A stretch of 5,718 nucleotides of DNA from Myxococcales bacterium (GTDB lineage: Bacteria; Myxococcota_A; Polyangia; Fen-1088), in NCBI GenBank assembly GCA_003161835.1, contig PMNO01000365.1, forward strand, positions 904 to 6,621, read 5' to 3'. The translations under genes were made by a program, and so were the position numbers. The notes under the pieces are model-generated. The model saw only the letters and a list, made by a program, of their open reading frames with translations, was not told the origin of the DNA and made no database searches. Of the stretch, positions 4,712-5,718 are shown piece by piece (positions within the stretch are counted from its first letter, which is position 1; each line of letters begins with the position of its first letter).

Positions 4712-5718
4712 ATGGAGGCAGCGATCACGCTCCCAGCCGGCCCGTCGGCGGGTTTGTTCGCGGAGCTGGGCGGCGCGATGTTCCGCCGGGCTTCGCGGCT
4801 GGTGGGCAACGAAGCCGCTGCCGCGAGAACGGCCGAGGAATTGTTTGTCCGGTTCCTGGTGCACGGAAACGCGCAGGGGCTGGACGCGCGGGGGCGCTGG
4901 AATTGGATCTATCGGGTGGTCACCAGCCATTCCCTGCGCCAACTGGCGGACGACGTGCGGCCGGGGGCATTGGCCTTGGGACCGGACGCGGGGCCCGATG
5001 CTTCTCTTCCCGAGATGAGGGTGCTGCGGCGTATGGACGAGACGACCCAGAGCATCGCGGTGTTGGCGGGTCTGGATGGGCTGACGAACGCCGAGATTGC
5101 CGAGGTCCTGGGCCTGGGGGATGAGCGGATTCAGCGCGGAATCGTCGCCGCGGGCGCGCTCGCCGCGGGTCGCGCGCGGGAGCCGCGGCCCGACGAGCAG
5201 CCGGCGCATCCGTCGATGCTGTCACTTGATCGAGATCGCGCGCTGAACGCGGAACACCTGCTCACCTGCGAGCGGTGTCGGAAGATCGTCGACGACGGCG
5301 ATCGCCTGACGGCCCGCTTCGCCGGAGCCATCGCCCCCACCGCCATCCCTCGGGTCGCGGCCGCCGTCCGCGCCGAGAGGGCGCGCGAAGCCTCCGGCCT
5401 TCGCTGGAAGCGATTGGCATGGCTGGGCGGTGGGCTGGCGCTGGTGTGCGGCCTGGCGTTGGTGGTCGCTCGGCCCCGTAGCCCCGATCGAGGGGACATA
5501 CCGTACGCGGGCCTCAAGGGTGCCTCGCGCGCCCAGGCGGCGGGCATTCAAATTTCACTCGGCCACGGCGCCGAAGTGCGTCCGTTGGATCCCACCACGA
5601 CCGTTGCCCCCGGGGACCGGCTGTTCTTCCGGGTACGAGCGGAGCGTCCCCGCTACCTGGAGTTGCGGGTGCGCGATCCCGATGGCGATCGGCGTTTGTT
5701 TCCGGTGGGCGGGGGCGA
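4712..5718 (+). CDS. Membrane-bound ECF sigma-like / zinc anti-sigma fusion protein (runs off right edge)
   Basis: ATG 4712 follows AAGGA with good spacing, and the frame stays open for 335 codons to the edge. Residues 14-80 resemble ECF sigma region 2: MFRRASRLVGNEAAAARTAEELFVRFL, split here as the helix up to N33 and AEELFVRFL (41-49), then WNWIYRVVTSHSL (63-75). Residues 104-153 resemble region 4, with TTQSIAVLAGLDGLTNAEIAEVLGL reading as the first helices of the helix-turn-helix (111-135 across both). HPSML (166-170) and the zinc motif Hx3Cx2C (H182, C186, C189) mark a zf-HC2 anti-sigma module. RWKR (231-234) precedes one transmembrane helix (about 235-253). The visible tail (PYAGLKGA, VAPGDRLFFRVRAERPRYLELRVRDPDG) resembles DUF4384-type beta domains and should be periplasmic. 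Usually sigma and anti-sigma are separate genes; here no stop divides them. The basic residues expected in regions 2.4 and 4.2 are sparse, so promoter binding is uncertain. The divergent tolC-like gene is a possible target. Confidence 0.85.
   Translation, partial: MEAAITLPAGPSAGLFAELGGAMFRRASRLVGNEAAAARTAEELFVRFLVHGNAQGLDARGRWNWIYRVVTSHSLRQLADDVRPGALALGPDAGPDASLPEMRVLRRMDETTQSIAVLAGLDGLTNAEIAEVLGLGDERIQRGIVAAGALAAGRAREPRPDEQPAHPSMLSLDRDRALNAEHLLTCERCRKIVDDGDRLTARFAGAIAPTAIPRVAAAVRAERAREASGLRWKRLAWLGGGLALVCGLALVVARPRSPDRGDIPYAGLKGASRAQAAGIQISLGHGAEVRPLDPTTTVAPGDRLFFRVRAERPRYLELRVRDPDGDRRLFPVGGG

Noticed and set aside
4625..5209. Minus-strand open frame (194 codons) opposite the sigma/anti-sigma fusion gene
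   Set aside because: The plus strand has a good RBS and clear sigma and zinc-finger motifs, while the antisense product is low in complexity and Arg/Pro/His-rich.
1..5718. CRISPR array, insertion sequence, tRNA or rRNA gene
   Set aside because: No regularly spaced repeats, transposase-like frames, terminal inverted repeats or cloverleaf-like segments were seen on either strand.

Overview
The window is GC-rich DNA, with strongly G/C-biased third codon positions and occasional GTG/TTG starts. It most resembles a myxobacterium or other deltaproteobacterial lineage (Myxococcota). Three things suggest this: a stand-alone PilZ protein, an rluD-pgeF pair preceded by a small uncharacterised gene, and a membrane protein that joins sigma-factor and zinc anti-sigma modules to a DUF4384-like tail. 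The taxonomic assignment is an inference from gene style, not from a marker gene.

Layout. Positions 1-327 (minus) hold the first 109 codons of an exported protein that runs off the left edge. A 252-bp intergenic stretch (328-579) follows, with weak divergent promoter candidates and no gene. Positions 580-2998 (plus) form a run of four genes: a single-domain PilZ protein, an 87-residue protein of unknown function, rluD and pgeF. The last three are tightly packed, with a 1-nt overlap and a 2-nt gap, so they are probably co-transcribed and translationally coupled. Positions 3036-4625 (minus) encode a TolC-family outer-membrane efflux protein, convergent with pgeF across a 37-bp gap. An 86-bp divergent spacer separates it from an open-ended plus-strand gene starting at 4712. 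That gene encodes, in one polypeptide, an ECF-like sigma region 2 and region 4, an Hx3Cx2C zinc anti-sigma motif, one transmembrane helix and the start of an extracytoplasmic domain.

How the parts relate. RluD modifies 23S rRNA during ribosome maturation. PgeF is a peptidoglycan-precursor quality-control enzyme often encoded beside rluD, so this block is housekeeping. The PilZ protein is a likely cyclic-di-GMP receptor. The TolC protein and the sigma/anti-sigma fusion share a short divergent control region carrying a mirrored GGTAAGG element, so the membrane-bound regulator may control the efflux gene; this is a hypothesis. The fusion protein is the most unusual item here. Its sigma part keeps the overall family pattern but has lost much of the basic DNA-contacting character, which raises the question whether it is a tethered sigma factor or a repurposed scaffold.
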